This document shows positions 1-7,959 of a stretch of DNA of 64,000 bases, in pieces; the stretch's first letter is position 1, and each line of letters opens with the position of its first letter. The translations under genes and the position numbers were made by a program. Location: positions 39,157-103,156 of the forward strand of contig CAWJXM010000021.1 in the NCBI GenBank assembly GCA_963846635.1, in the 5' to 3' direction. Origin of the DNA: AP-15 sp963846635 (GTDB taxonomy: Bacteria > Pseudomonadota > Alphaproteobacteria > ATCC43930 > CGMCC-115725). Below the pieces are notes generated by a model. The model did no database searches. It was not told the origin of the DNA and saw nothing but the letters and a program-made list of their open reading frames with translations.

Positions 1-606
1 GGCCAGGCCGCGCGCCATCGCCCGTTTCTGGTCATGTCGGGGGCCTATTTCGTCTGCGGCCTCAATCTCGTGTTTCTGACCACCCACCTGCCGACCTACC
101 TCGCGATCTGCGGCCAGAGCCCGTTACTGAGCGCGGAGGCGATCGCGGTCATCGGCGGCATGAATTCGATCGGCTCAATTGCCGCCGGCTGGCTCGGCGG
201 CAAATATCCGAAGCATATTTTGCTGGGTCTGCTCTATATACTGCGCGCGTTTGTCTTCACCGCATATTTCATCATGCCGCCGACGCCGGCGAGCACATTG
301 CTGTTTGCCGCAGCCATGGGGATGCTGTGGCTCAGCGTGGCGCCGCTCGTCAGCGGCCTCGTCGCCGAGATGTTTGGCACCCGCTATATGGCGACTTTGC
401 TCGGCATCGCTTTTGTCATGCATCAAGTCGGGTCATCGCTCGGCGCCTGGGGCGGCGGCGTCATCTTCGACAAATTCGGGTCCTACGATCACGCTTGGCA
501 CATTGGCGTACTGGTCGGATTTAGCGCCGGCGTCATCCAAATTCTGGCGGGTGGGCCAAGCCGTCGGCGCGATCGCATCGCGGCACCTCAGCTCGCGCCG
601 ACCTGA
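1..606 (+). CDS. MFS transporter, C-terminal part (cut by window edge)
   Basis: The reading frame is open from base 1, so the start lies upstream of the window; the first internal ATG is at 34. About 200 residues remain, with alternating hydrophobic helices and short basic loops, including a GGKYPKH loop after one helix and a small-residue helix with GSSLGAWGGG near the end. This is the usual look of the second half of a major facilitator superfamily permease of about 400 residues (inner membrane, proton-coupled). The tail is hydrophilic and Arg-rich. The substrate cannot be told. The next gene is a flavin monooxygenase remnant about 290 bases downstream, so a catabolic link is possible but not shown. 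Confidence 0.75.
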   Translation, partial: GQAARHRPFLVMSGAYFVCGLNLVFLTTHLPTYLAICGQSPLLSAEAIAVIGGMNSIGSIAAGWLGGKYPKHILLGLLYILRAFVFTAYFIMPPTPASTLLFAAAMGMLWLSVAPLVSGLVAEMFGTRYMATLLGIAFVMHQVGSSLGAWGGGVIFDKFGSYDHAWHIGVLVGFSAGVIQILAGGPSRRRDRIAAPQLAPT

Positions 607-895
607 CGGCGGCGAGGGGATCACCGACAGAACGGCTGCACGAATTCCCCGAGCGCACCGTCAGCTTCAGCGGCACACCGATCTACCCAAAGGTATCCAC
701 TCAAACTCGAAGTCACCTTCGCGGATTGAACCCAATCGTCATCGGCGCTAAGGGTGAGTCTCGGTATGGATTGGCCCGACCGATACCCTCCTCCTCGACG
801 GCACATGCTCGCTCGCGGCGCCCGTGTCGGAGGAACCAACCAGAGTCGCTGCCCTACTCGAGGTGCCCGGCTATTGTCCAAAATCGGAGACTGAA

Positions 896-2109
896 ATGAC
901 CAGTGCCGCGCTTCATCGCGCCGCGTCGCCGCCAAGCCCCGAGGAGCTGATCGCTCGCGCCCGCGCCCTGGTGCCGGAAATCCGCGCCCGCGCCGAGGAG
1001 ACCGAGCGCAATCGCCGGATTTCACCCGAGATCATCGCCAAGGTACGCGCGGCTGAATTGTTGCGCACGACCCGGCCAAGGGAATTCGGCGGCTTCGAAT
1101 ACGACGCGGTCATCGCGCTCGAAATCGCCTTGACGATTTCGGCGGCCTGCGCCTCGACCGGTTGGGCGGTCAATGGTGCGCTCTCCAACGGCATCTCTTT
1201 CGGCCATTACCCGATCGAGACACAGCGCGAATTATGGGGCGATGGCAGCGACCCGTTCAGCTGCGCCTGCTTTGCCCCGACCGGCACCGCGATCCCGGCC
1301 GCTGGCGGCTTTCGCTTGAGCGGCAAATGGTCATTTGCGAGCGGTGTCGATCATGCGAGCTGGATCCGGCTCGGCGCCTTCATCGCGTCTTCCGCCGGCG
1401 AAGGCCCGGAGTTGGCGCCTTTTTTCTGTTGCCGATCGAGGATGTCGAGATCGAGGATAATTGGTTCGTTTACGGGCTGTGCGGCACCGGCAGCAAGAAC
1501 ATCATCGTCCACGATGCCTTTGTGCCCGAGCATCGGGTGTTGCGGTTTGCCGATACCCGCGCGGGTCGCACCGCCGGTGCTCAACATCATGAGAACCCGC
1601 TTTACCGGCTGCCTTTGTTGGTTCTGGGAGCATCGATGCTGGCCTCGACCGCGGTCGGTGCGGCCAAAGGCGCGCTTGCCGATTATCTGGAAATGACCAC
1701 CGGGCGCAAGACCCGCGGGGCGCTCGCCGGCGGCGGGCTGCCGATGGCCGAGTTTGCAACTGTTCAGCTGCGCTATGCCGAAGCCGCGGCTGCGGTGGAG
1801 GCCGCGGAGCTGATCCTGATGACTGATATCCGCTACGCGATGGCCAAATTGCGCGCCGGCGACGAGATCACCGTCGCCGACCGCATTCGCGCTCGCCGCA
1901 ATCAGGCTTATGTGACGAAACTCGCGCTTGGCGCAGTGGAAGCGCTGAATACCTCGACCGGCGGGGCTGGTCTGCTCCTCTCAAACCCGATCCAGCGTGC
2001 CTGGCGCGACGTCAACGCTGTCGCCCGCCATGTCAGCCTCAATTGGGACGCGGTCGGCACGATGTACGGCCAGCATGCTTTTGGCCTCGAGCCCAAGGGG
2101 CAATATTAG
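896..2109 (+). pseudogene. flavin-dependent monooxygenase, acyl-CoA dehydrogenase fold (HsaA/HpaH-like), frameshifted
   Basis: The product belongs to the acyl-CoA-dehydrogenase-like two-component monooxygenases (group D), which hydroxylate aromatic or heterocyclic substrates with FADH2 supplied by a separate reductase. The N-terminal half reads in one frame from ATG 896 (GGAGA just upstream) to about 1425. The C-terminal half continues in another frame from about 1420 to the stop at 2109, through the family segments GLCGTGSKN and STGGAGLLLSNPIQRAWRD. The break is in a run of six T at 1420-1425; one more T restores one continuous protein of about 405 residues (PELAPFFLLPIED across the join). 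An upstream in-frame ATG at 824 exists but lacks a ribosome site. It is either a real one-base deletion in a homopolymer or a sequencing error. A flavin reductase-like gene lies far away at 30.7 kb. Confidence 0.75.
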
Positions 2110-2206
2110 GCTGTGAGCGGCTGCGCTCGCGGCAGACAAGTGGCTCCTGTCTACCCTGGCGCACCGTGCCAGTGCTCACATGCATTCAGATGACTCCGTC
2201 CCGGTC

Positions 2207-2307
2207 TGATCGTCTTGCCCGGCTTTGGGCCGGGCATCCACGAGAAACGGGCAAGACGCGTGCCGCAGTTCGTGGATGGCCGGGCCAAGCCCGGCCACGA
2301 CGATCGA
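2207..2307. repeat. palindromic intergenic repeat (GATCGTC...GACGATC type)
   Basis: The 100 bases run as two arms that pair almost fully: GATCGTCTTGCCCGGCTT and CATCCACGA on the left, TCGTGGATGGCCGGG and CGGCCACGACGATC on the right. This is the common type of imperfect palindrome found between genes in Bradyrhizobium-like and Rhodospirillales genomes. It lies between the broken monooxygenase and the DNA glycosylase. Confidence 0.75.
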
Positions 2308-2419
2308 GAGAAGCTTCGGTCTACGTCTCAGCACTAGCTGCCTGGCCTCGCTGTCGCCGTGGGGAGCGGGCGCCGCCTTCGCGCGTGGCCGGCCCGATGA
2401 CCCTGCCAGGCCAGGTGCG

Positions 2420-3097
2420 ATGAACTGGGCAGCCTTGCAGGAGGCTGCAATCTACGCACCGCATCGGCTCGCCGACGGCATCGCGGCGCTCGCGGGCGAG
2501 CCGGTGTTTGCCGGTATCCTGGCCAAAGCCGGACCGCCTCGCTTCCGCCGCCGCCGCAACGGATTTGCGACCTTGCTGCATATTATTCTTGAACAGCAGG
2601 TCTCGATCGATGCCGCCGCCGCAATGCACCGTCGGCTCAGTGATACCTGCCGGCCGCTCATGCCCGAGCGGTTCCTCGCGCTTGACGACGCCAACTTGCG
2701 GGCCTGCGGGTTCAGCCGGCAAAAAATGGGTTACGCCCGCAGCCTGGCAGAAAAAGTCGCTTGCGGCGCATTCGATTTTGATCGCCTCGCCGAGGCCGAC
2801 GACGCGATGGCGGAGGCGATGCTCCGCTCGCTGACCGGGATCGGGCGATGGAGTGCCGAGGTCTATCTGATCTTTGCGCTCGGTCGGGCTGATATTTGGC
2901 CAGCCGCCGATCTCGGTCTGCAGATTGGGGTCGGCGAAGAGTTGGCGCTTGCGGCGCGGCCGAGCGAACCCGAATTGCGCCCTCTCGGCGAAGCGTGGCG
3001 GCCCTGGCGTACCGTCGCTGCGTGCCTGTTCTGGCAATCCTATCTCCACAAACGCAAACGAACTCCCCCGGTTCTATCGCCGGAGCTCTATGCCTGA
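2420..3097 (+). CDS. DNA-3-methyladenine glycosylase II-like (HhH-GPD)
   Basis: A 225-residue base-excision repair glycosylase of the AlkA-like helix-hairpin-helix GPD family, which removes alkylated bases from DNA. The start is set at ATG 2420 because the frame upstream runs through an intergenic repeat and has no family features. The segment LHIILEQQVS (about residues 50-60) and the hairpin LTGIGRWSAEVYLIFALG are characteristic, followed by DIWPAADLGLQIG, whose second Asp is the expected catalytic residue. It lacks the N-terminal domain of E. coli AlkA, as do most alphaproteobacterial forms. Its stop overlaps the start of the LOG gene by 8 bases, so the two are probably co-transcribed. Confidence 0.88.
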   Translation: MNWAALQEAAIYAPHRLADGIAALAGEPVFAGILAKAGPPRFRRRRNGFATLLHIILEQQVSIDAAAAMHRRLSDTCRPLMPERFLALDDANLRACGFSRQKMGYARSLAEKVACGAFDFDRLAEADDAMAEAMLRSLTGIGRWSAEVYLIFALGRADIWPAADLGLQIGVGEELALAARPSEPELRPLGEAWRPWRTVAACLFWQSYLHKRKRTPPVLSPELYA

Positions 3098-3659
3098 TCG
3101 CAAGCAGCAGCCATCGATGCCTCAAATCAGCTCACTCTGCGTTTACTGCGGTTCGTCCGGGGCGGTCGCCGAGGTTTACCGCCGCGCGGCGAGCGAACTC
3201 GGCGCAAGGCTAGCCGAGGCCGGCATCGAGCTCGTCTTTGGCGGCGGGCGGGTTGGGCTGATGGGTCTTCTCGCCGATGCGGCGCTCGCCAAGGGCGGCC
3301 GGGTCATCGGTATCATCCCCGGCCGGCTGCGCGACGCCGAGCTCGCGCATCAAGGTGTCAGCGAACTCGTCATTGTCGACACGATGCACGAGCGCAAGGC
3401 GAGGATGGCCGAACGCGCCGTTGCCTTCGCGATCCTGCCGGGCGGGATCGGCACCCTCGACGAAACCTTCGAAATCCTCAGCTGGAAACAGCTCGGCCTG
3501 CACCACAAGCCGATCTTCTTGGTCGATATCGAGGGCTATTGGGCGCCTCTGCGCCGTCTGCTCGACCGCATTGTCGCGAGCGGCTTTGCTCAGCCGAAAA
3601 CCTACGACCTGCTGCAGGTCGTTCCGACCGTGCCGGAGCTCCTCGAGAGACTTATCTAA
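3090..3659 (+). CDS. LOG family protein (cytokinin riboside 5'-monophosphate phosphoribohydrolase)
   Basis: 189 residues with the two hallmark motifs of the LOG / lysine-decarboxylase-like family: GGGRVGLMG and PGGIGTLDETFE (PGGxGTxxE). Family members cleave nucleoside 5'-monophosphates, releasing a base and ribose 5-phosphate. The start is ATG 3090 with CGGAG seven bases upstream; an alternative ATG lies at 3117. It overlaps the glycosylase gene by 8 bases, an unusual but sensible pairing with nucleic-acid base metabolism. The old family name lysine decarboxylase should not be taken as function. Confidence 0.88.
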   Translation: MPDRKQQPSMPQISSLCVYCGSSGAVAEVYRRAASELGARLAEAGIELVFGGGRVGLMGLLADAALAKGGRVIGIIPGRLRDAELAHQGVSELVIVDTMHERKARMAERAVAFAILPGGIGTLDETFEILSWKQLGLHHKPIFLVDIEGYWAPLRRLLDRIVASGFAQPKTYDLLQVVPTVPELLERLI

Positions 3660-3705
3660 CCCCTCGGAATCCCACTATGTAGGCGCGCCGATAATTCCTC
3701 GGGCC

Positions 3706-3935
3706 TGTGGATAACTTTGTGCAAAACCAAGTGATGGCCGATCGCCTGCTGTGTGTTTCTTATCTTTAGTTCAATCTGCTTAAAAAAGGGGCATAACCCT
3801 AAGCCTTTGCTTGAAGCTTTGCTATTTCGAGCGCGTTGTGAAATCATCGTGGCAGAGTGTAAACCTTTGGTAACAAAGCGGTAAAGGTTGGGCGTGGCGA
3901 GTGCTCCCAGTCGCAATTGCCGGCGCTGTGCATAA
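3706..3935 (+). promoter_or_regulatory. cluster of three DnaA-box-like sites between LOG and icd
   Basis: In the 408-base gene-free stretch 3660-4067 three sites in the same orientation match the DnaA box TTWTNCACA when read on the minus strand: TGTGGATAA at 3706-3714 (a perfect strong box), TGTGCAAAA at 3718-3726 and TGTGCATAA at 3927-3935. The stretch between them is AT-richer than its surroundings, with a run of six A. This could be a replication-origin fragment, a DnaA-titrating site, or a DnaA-regulated promoter for icd. No origin marker gene is adjacent, so the origin reading is weak. Confidence 0.35.
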
Positions 3936-4067
3936 GCTTGGCGGGGCCCGCGATTGCGTGACAGCGCCGCGCTTTGTCAGCTTGTCGCATTGCTCAGCGG
4001 CCTCTATCCTCGCCTCCAATAAAGGCGATGGTCGGCCGCCCGTTGCGGCCGAGGCGAGGAGAAACGG

Positions 4068-5299
4068 ATGGCAAAAATCAAGGTGGCGCAGCCGGTCGTC
4101 GAACTCGATGGCGACGAGATGGCTCGGATCATGTGGAGTTTATAAAGAACAAATTGATCCTGCCATACCTCGATATCGATTTGAAATAGTACGATCTTGG
4201 CATCGAAGAACGCGATCGGACCGATGATCAGGTCACGGTCGAAGCCGCTGAAGCGATCAAGCGCTACGGCGTCGGCGTCAAATGCGCCGGCATCACCCCC
4301 GACGAGGCGCGGGTTGAAGAATTCAACTTGAAGCGCATGTACAAGTCGCCCAATGGTACGTTGCGCAACATTATCGGCGGGACAATCTTTCGCGAGCCGA
4401 TCGTGTGCCAGAACGTGCCGCGCCTCGTGCCGAATTGGACAAAGCCGATCGTGATCGGCCGCCATGCTTACGCCGATCAATACGCCGCGACCGATTTTGT
4501 CGTCCCCGGCGCCGGCACACTGACGATTACCTTTACCCCGAAGAACGGCGGCCAACCGATGACTCGCAAGGTGTTCGACTTTCCGGACAGCGGGGTGGCG
4601 ATGGGGATGTATAACCTCGACGAGTCGATCAAGGGGTTTGCCCGTTCCTCGTTCAATTTTGGGCTGCAGCGCGGCTGGCCGGTATATCTATCGACCAAGA
4701 ACACGATCCTCAAGGCTTACGACGGCCGCTTCAAGGATCTATTCCAGGAGGTGTTTGATAACGAATTCGCTGAAGAATACAAAAAACGCAATTTGACCTA
4801 CGAGCATCGGCTGATTGATGACATGGTCGCGGTGGCGCTCAAATGGAATGGTGGTTTTATCTGGGCCGCCAAGAATTACGACGGCGACGTTCAGTCCGAC
4901 AGCTTGGCGCAGGGTTTCGGTTCGCTTGGCATGATGACCTCGGTGTTGCTGACCCCGGACGGCAAGACGGTCGAAACCGAGGCGGCGCACGGCACCGTCA
5001 CCCGGCACTATCGCCAGCATCAGCAGGGACGGGAGACTTCGACCAACCCGATTGCCTCGATTTTCGCCTGGACGCGCGGGCTGCGCTATCGCGGCACCTT
5101 TGACAACACACCCGAATTGGTCCGCTTTGCCGAGAACCTTGAAAAGGTCTGCATCGACACGGTCGAAGGCGGCGACATGACCCGCGATCTGGCGATCCTG
5201 ATCCGCGAGGATCATCCGTGGCTGACGACCAACCAGTTTCTCGACAAGCTCGATCAGAATTTGCAGAAGGCGATGGGGCTCAATCGGCCGCCGGAATAA
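4068..5299 (+). pseudogene. icd: isocitrate dehydrogenase (NADP+), disrupted near the N-terminus
   Basis: The product would convert isocitrate to 2-oxoglutarate in the TCA cycle. From ATG 4068 the frame gives the expected MAKIKVAQPVVELDGDEMAR start, then runs into TAA after one missing base at about 4137. In the shifted frame FIKNKLILPYLDIDLK follows, then a TAG codon at 4187-4189 where the family has Tyr, and then an intact frame to 5299. The rest of the 400-residue eukaryote-type IDH is well kept, including GGTIFREPIVCQNVPRLVP and NYDGDVQSDSLAQGFGSLGM. An internal ATG at 4328 could start only a product lacking the first 85 or so residues. With two lesions within 60 bases it is called a pseudogene, but consensus error must be excluded as the gene is normally central. 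Confidence 0.8.
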
Positions 5300-5316
5300 C
5301 GAAGGGGGAAACGACA

Positions 5317-6273
5317 ATGCGGCTCAGCATCCTCGACGATTACCAGGGGGTGGCGCTCGACATGGCGGATTGGTCGCCGGTAAGGGACCGATCGGTCGAG
5401 ATCGCCGTCGAGCGCCATCCCTTTGTCGATGAAGACGCGGCAGCGCGGGCGCTCGCCGACTCCGAGCTCGTCGCCGCGATGCGCGAGCGCACGCCGTTTC
5501 CGCGCAGCCTCGTCGATCGCCTGCCAAAGCTGAAGCTGTTGATCACCACCGGCATGCGCAACGCCTCGTTCGACATGGCGGCGCTGAAGGAACGCGGCGT
5601 TACCGTGTGCGGCACCGGCGGTCCCGGCGGCGGCAACGAGGACACCGCCGAACTCGCCTGGGGCCTGATCCTCGGTGCGGCTCGGCGCATCGCAGAAGAT
5701 CATCAGTTTATGCGCCAGGGCGGGTGGCAGACCCGCATCGGCCACCGGGTCGCCGGCAAGACCCTCGGTGTCTTGGGACTCGGGCGGCTCGGCAGCGCCG
5801 TCGCTCGCGTCGGGCTCGCTTTCGGCATGAAGGCGATTGCCTGGAGCCAGAATCTAACGGCGGAGCGGGCAGCGGCGCAAGGTGTCGAGCGCGTCGAAAA
5901 GGACGAGTTGTTCCGGCGCGCGGACATTCTCTCGGTGCATCTGGTGCTGAGCCCGCGCAGCCGTGGTCTTGTCGGCGCGCGCGAGATCGGGCTGATGAAA
6001 CCGAGCGCCATCTTGGTCAACACCTCGCGCGGGCCGATCTGCGATACCGACGCGATCATTGCAGCACTAAAGGAAGGTCGCCTCGCCTATGCCGGCTTCG
6101 ATGTTTACGACAAGGAGCCGCTGCCGATCGACCATCCGCTGCGCACCGCGCCAAATGTGATCCTGACTCCGCATATCGGCTATGTGACTGAGGAGAATTA
6201 CCGCAGCTCCTACCCGCAGATCGTCGAAAATGTCGTCGCGTTCCTCGATGGCAAGCCGATCCGGGTAATCTGA
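5317..6273 (+). CDS. D-2-hydroxyacid dehydrogenase family protein
   Basis: 318 residues of the D-isomer-specific 2-hydroxyacid dehydrogenase family, NAD(P)-dependent oxidoreductases that interconvert 2-oxoacids and D-2-hydroxyacids. The nucleotide-binding motif is LGVLGLGRLGSAVA (about residues 148-161). The catalytic Arg lies in NTSRGPICD, the Glu in YDKEPLP, and the His in LTPHIGYVT, all in the right order. Start ATG 5317 has AAGGGGGA 8 bases upstream. It follows icd by only 17 bases, so it may share its transcript. The DDYQ start and GGGNEDTAE segment are typical of a clade common in Bradyrhizobium; the substrate is unknown. Confidence 0.88.
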   Translation: MRLSILDDYQGVALDMADWSPVRDRSVEIAVERHPFVDEDAAARALADSELVAAMRERTPFPRSLVDRLPKLKLLITTGMRNASFDMAALKERGVTVCGTGGPGGGNEDTAELAWGLILGAARRIAEDHQFMRQGGWQTRIGHRVAGKTLGVLGLGRLGSAVARVGLAFGMKAIAWSQNLTAERAAAQGVERVEKDELFRRADILSVHLVLSPRSRGLVGAREIGLMKPSAILVNTSRGPICDTDAIIAALKEGRLAYAGFDVYDKEPLPIDHPLRTAPNVILTPHIGYVTEENYRSSYPQIVENVVAFLDGKPIRVI

Positions 6274-6295
6274 GGGGTGTCGCAGGTCCCGGTAA

Positions 6296-6853
6296 ATGAG
6301 CGAGTTAGTCTCGATCCGGCCGTCGGAGCATGGCGATGTCGGGGCCATCGCCGCGATCTACCGATATCACGTGCTGCACGGGATTGCCTCCTTCGAAGAT
6401 GAGCCGCCGGAGTCCGAGGAGATCGCGCAGCGCCGCGCTGAGATAATCGTACGCGGCTTGCCCTATCTCGTCGCCGAACGCTGCGGCCGGGTGCTCGGCT
6501 ATTGTTATGCGAGTCCCTATCGGACCCGTTCGGCTTACCGTTACGCGGTCGAGGATTCGATCTATATCGATCGCGATCAGTTGGGGCGCGGGATTGGCCG
6601 GGCGCTGCTATCGGAGGTGATCGAACGTTGCGTGGCCCTCGGTTATCGGCAGATGGTCGCGGTGATCGGCGGACGTGAACAGTGGCCGTCCATCCGACTC
6701 CATCGCCGGTTGGGCTTTGTCGAGATCGGCACCTTGCAGGCGATCGGCTTCAAATTCGGCGGCTGGGTCGATACCGTGCTGATGCAGCGCTCGCTCGGGG
6801 ATGGCGCCGCGACGCCGCCGATGCCGGGCAGAATGGAGGGTGAGAATGGCTGA
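6296..6853 (+). CDS. GNAT N-acetyltransferase, phosphinothricin acetyltransferase-like
   Basis: 185 residues of the GNAT fold, closest in look to the PAT/BAR/MnaT group, which acetylates small amines such as phosphinothricin or methionine sulfoximine using acetyl-CoA. The acetyl-CoA pyrophosphate loop is DQLGRGIGRALL, the core strand is SIYIDRDQLG, and the family segments YCYASPYRTRSAYR and HRRLGFVEIG are present. The tail after about residue 168 is not conserved. The stop overlaps the next start by 8 bases, so it is translationally coupled to the dioxygenase-like gene. Confidence 0.85.
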   Translation: MSELVSIRPSEHGDVGAIAAIYRYHVLHGIASFEDEPPESEEIAQRRAEIIVRGLPYLVAERCGRVLGYCYASPYRTRSAYRYAVEDSIYIDRDQLGRGIGRALLSEVIERCVALGYRQMVAVIGGREQWPSIRLHRRLGFVEIGTLQAIGFKFGGWVDTVLMQRSLGDGAATPPMPGRMEGENG

Positions 6854-7217
6854 GGCATTTGCCGATCCCGAGCGGATCGAGGGGTATCACGCCCATATCT
6901 ATTACGATGCCGCCGATCCCGCGAGCCGCGTCAATGCGGAGCGGCTGCGTCAGGGCATGGCCGAGCGCTTCACCGCACGACTCGGCAATTGGCACGATGA
7001 GCCGGTCGGGCCCCATACCGTGTCGATGTATCAGGTGGCTTTTGGTGCCGCCGAATTCCCGCGGCTGGTGCCATGGTTGATGCTCAACCGCGACGACCTT
7101 GACGTCCTGGTTCACCCGCAATCGGGCGACAGCTTCGCTGATCACACGCGCTTTGCGATGTGGCTCGGCCAAAAGCTGCCTCTGCGGCTTGATGTGCTGC
7201 GGCGCAGCAACGGCTGA
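6846..7217 (+). CDS. DOPA 4,5-dioxygenase family protein
   Basis: 123 residues of the small DOPA 4,5-dioxygenase family, non-haem iron proteins related to the betalain and muscaflavin enzymes that cleave the catechol ring of L-DOPA. The N-terminal GYHAHIYYD motif supplies the His pair expected for metal binding, followed by HDEPVGPHTVSMYQVAF and HPQSGDSFADHT with further conserved His. Start ATG 6846 lies inside the end of the acetyltransferase gene with GGAGGGTGAG just upstream. In bacteria the substrate is rarely known. Confidence 0.87.
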   Translation: MAEAFADPERIEGYHAHIYYDAADPASRVNAERLRQGMAERFTARLGNWHDEPVGPHTVSMYQVAFGAAEFPRLVPWLMLNRDDLDVLVHPQSGDSFADHTRFAMWLGQKLPLRLDVLRRSNG

Positions 7218-7233
7218 CCCCGCTTAGCCAGCC

Positions 7234-7314
7234 GTAGGATGGGCTGAGCGCAGCGAAGCCCATCAAGTCGCCGTCTGGAACGGTGGGTTTCGCTGCCCGC
7301 TCAACCCACCCTAC
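7234..7314. repeat. palindromic intergenic repeat (GTAGGATGGG...CCCACCCTAC)
   Basis: An 81-base imperfect palindrome: GTAGGATGGGCTGAGCGCAG on the left and GCTCAACCCACCCTAC on the right, with AGCGAAGCCCATC and GGTGGGTTTCGCT as inner arms. It separates two convergent genes. It could act as a transcription end for both, but has no T-run. A worn half copy lies at 50775-50805. Confidence 0.75.
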
Positions 7315-7320
7315 CCAAAC

Positions 7321-7881
7321 CTAGGTGCGCACCGGCCCTCGCCATTGCCGCACTGGGCCGCAGTCGACATGGACAAAATGCGAATGCGGATAGTACCCGA
7401 CCCCGCCGCAACGCAGGCTCAGTGCGGCATCGCGGATCTGCTCGATGCTGCGTCCTTCGCTGCGCAGATCAATCGCCATGCCTTTGATGTGATAGCTGTG
7501 CTTGGCGACCCCGACGCCTTCGAGATAGAGCCGCCGATTAGTGGTCGGCGAACGATAGCCGCAGACGACAAGAAACGGCTCCTGGGTGTCAAGACTGGCG
7601 CGCAGCATCCCCAGTAAATCGAGGACGCCGGCGTTCATCGGCCGGATCTCGTCACTGTCGTGATCCCGCAGGATCCAGTTGATGTCGCGCACCGCCTCAC
7701 GGATGTAATGGCCATCGGCCCAATACACGGTGCGCAGCCATTCGCCCGTGTGAATGTTGTAAAGCGATACCGAACGCGGTGCTAATGATACTGCCGTGGC
7801 GGGCTTGACCAAACCAACAGCAGCAATACCCGCCGCAGCGCCGAGAAGCCGGCGCCGGCTGAACAGTGCAGAAGATTGCAA
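7321..7881 (-). CDS. DUF882 / YcbK-like murein peptidase (M15 fold), Tat-exported
   Basis: 186 residues. The N-terminus SRRRLLGAAAGIAAVGL is a twin-arginine signal, so the protein is exported folded to the periplasm. The mature part belongs to the DUF882 family, related to D-Ala-D-Ala carboxypeptidases of the M15 type: the segment HSYHIKGMAIDLR carries a zinc-binding His and Asp, and HFVHVDCG near the end carries the last His. The likely role is cutting peptidoglycan peptides. It lies just downstream of, and in the same direction as, an L,D-transpeptidase gene, and the two are a common pair in alphaproteobacteria. Confidence 0.88.
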   Translation of the reverse strand: MQSSALFSRRRLLGAAAGIAAVGLVKPATAVSLAPRSVSLYNIHTGEWLRTVYWADGHYIREAVRDINWILRDHDSDEIRPMNAGVLDLLGMLRASLDTQEPFLVVCGYRSPTTNRRLYLEGVGVAKHSYHIKGMAIDLRSEGRSIEQIRDAALSLRCGGVGYYPHSHFVHVDCGPVRQWRGPVRT

Positions 7882-7959
7882 TGGTTACTCCCCCGATATT
7901 CCCCCAGGGGGGCCCATAGCATCCGAATTCTCATTGAACAAGCCCGATTGGTCATAAAC

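Noticed and set aside
4187..4189. TAG in icd as a recoded amino acid
   Set aside because: The neighbouring frameshift and the ordinary Tyr at this place in the family make a lesion or error far more likely.
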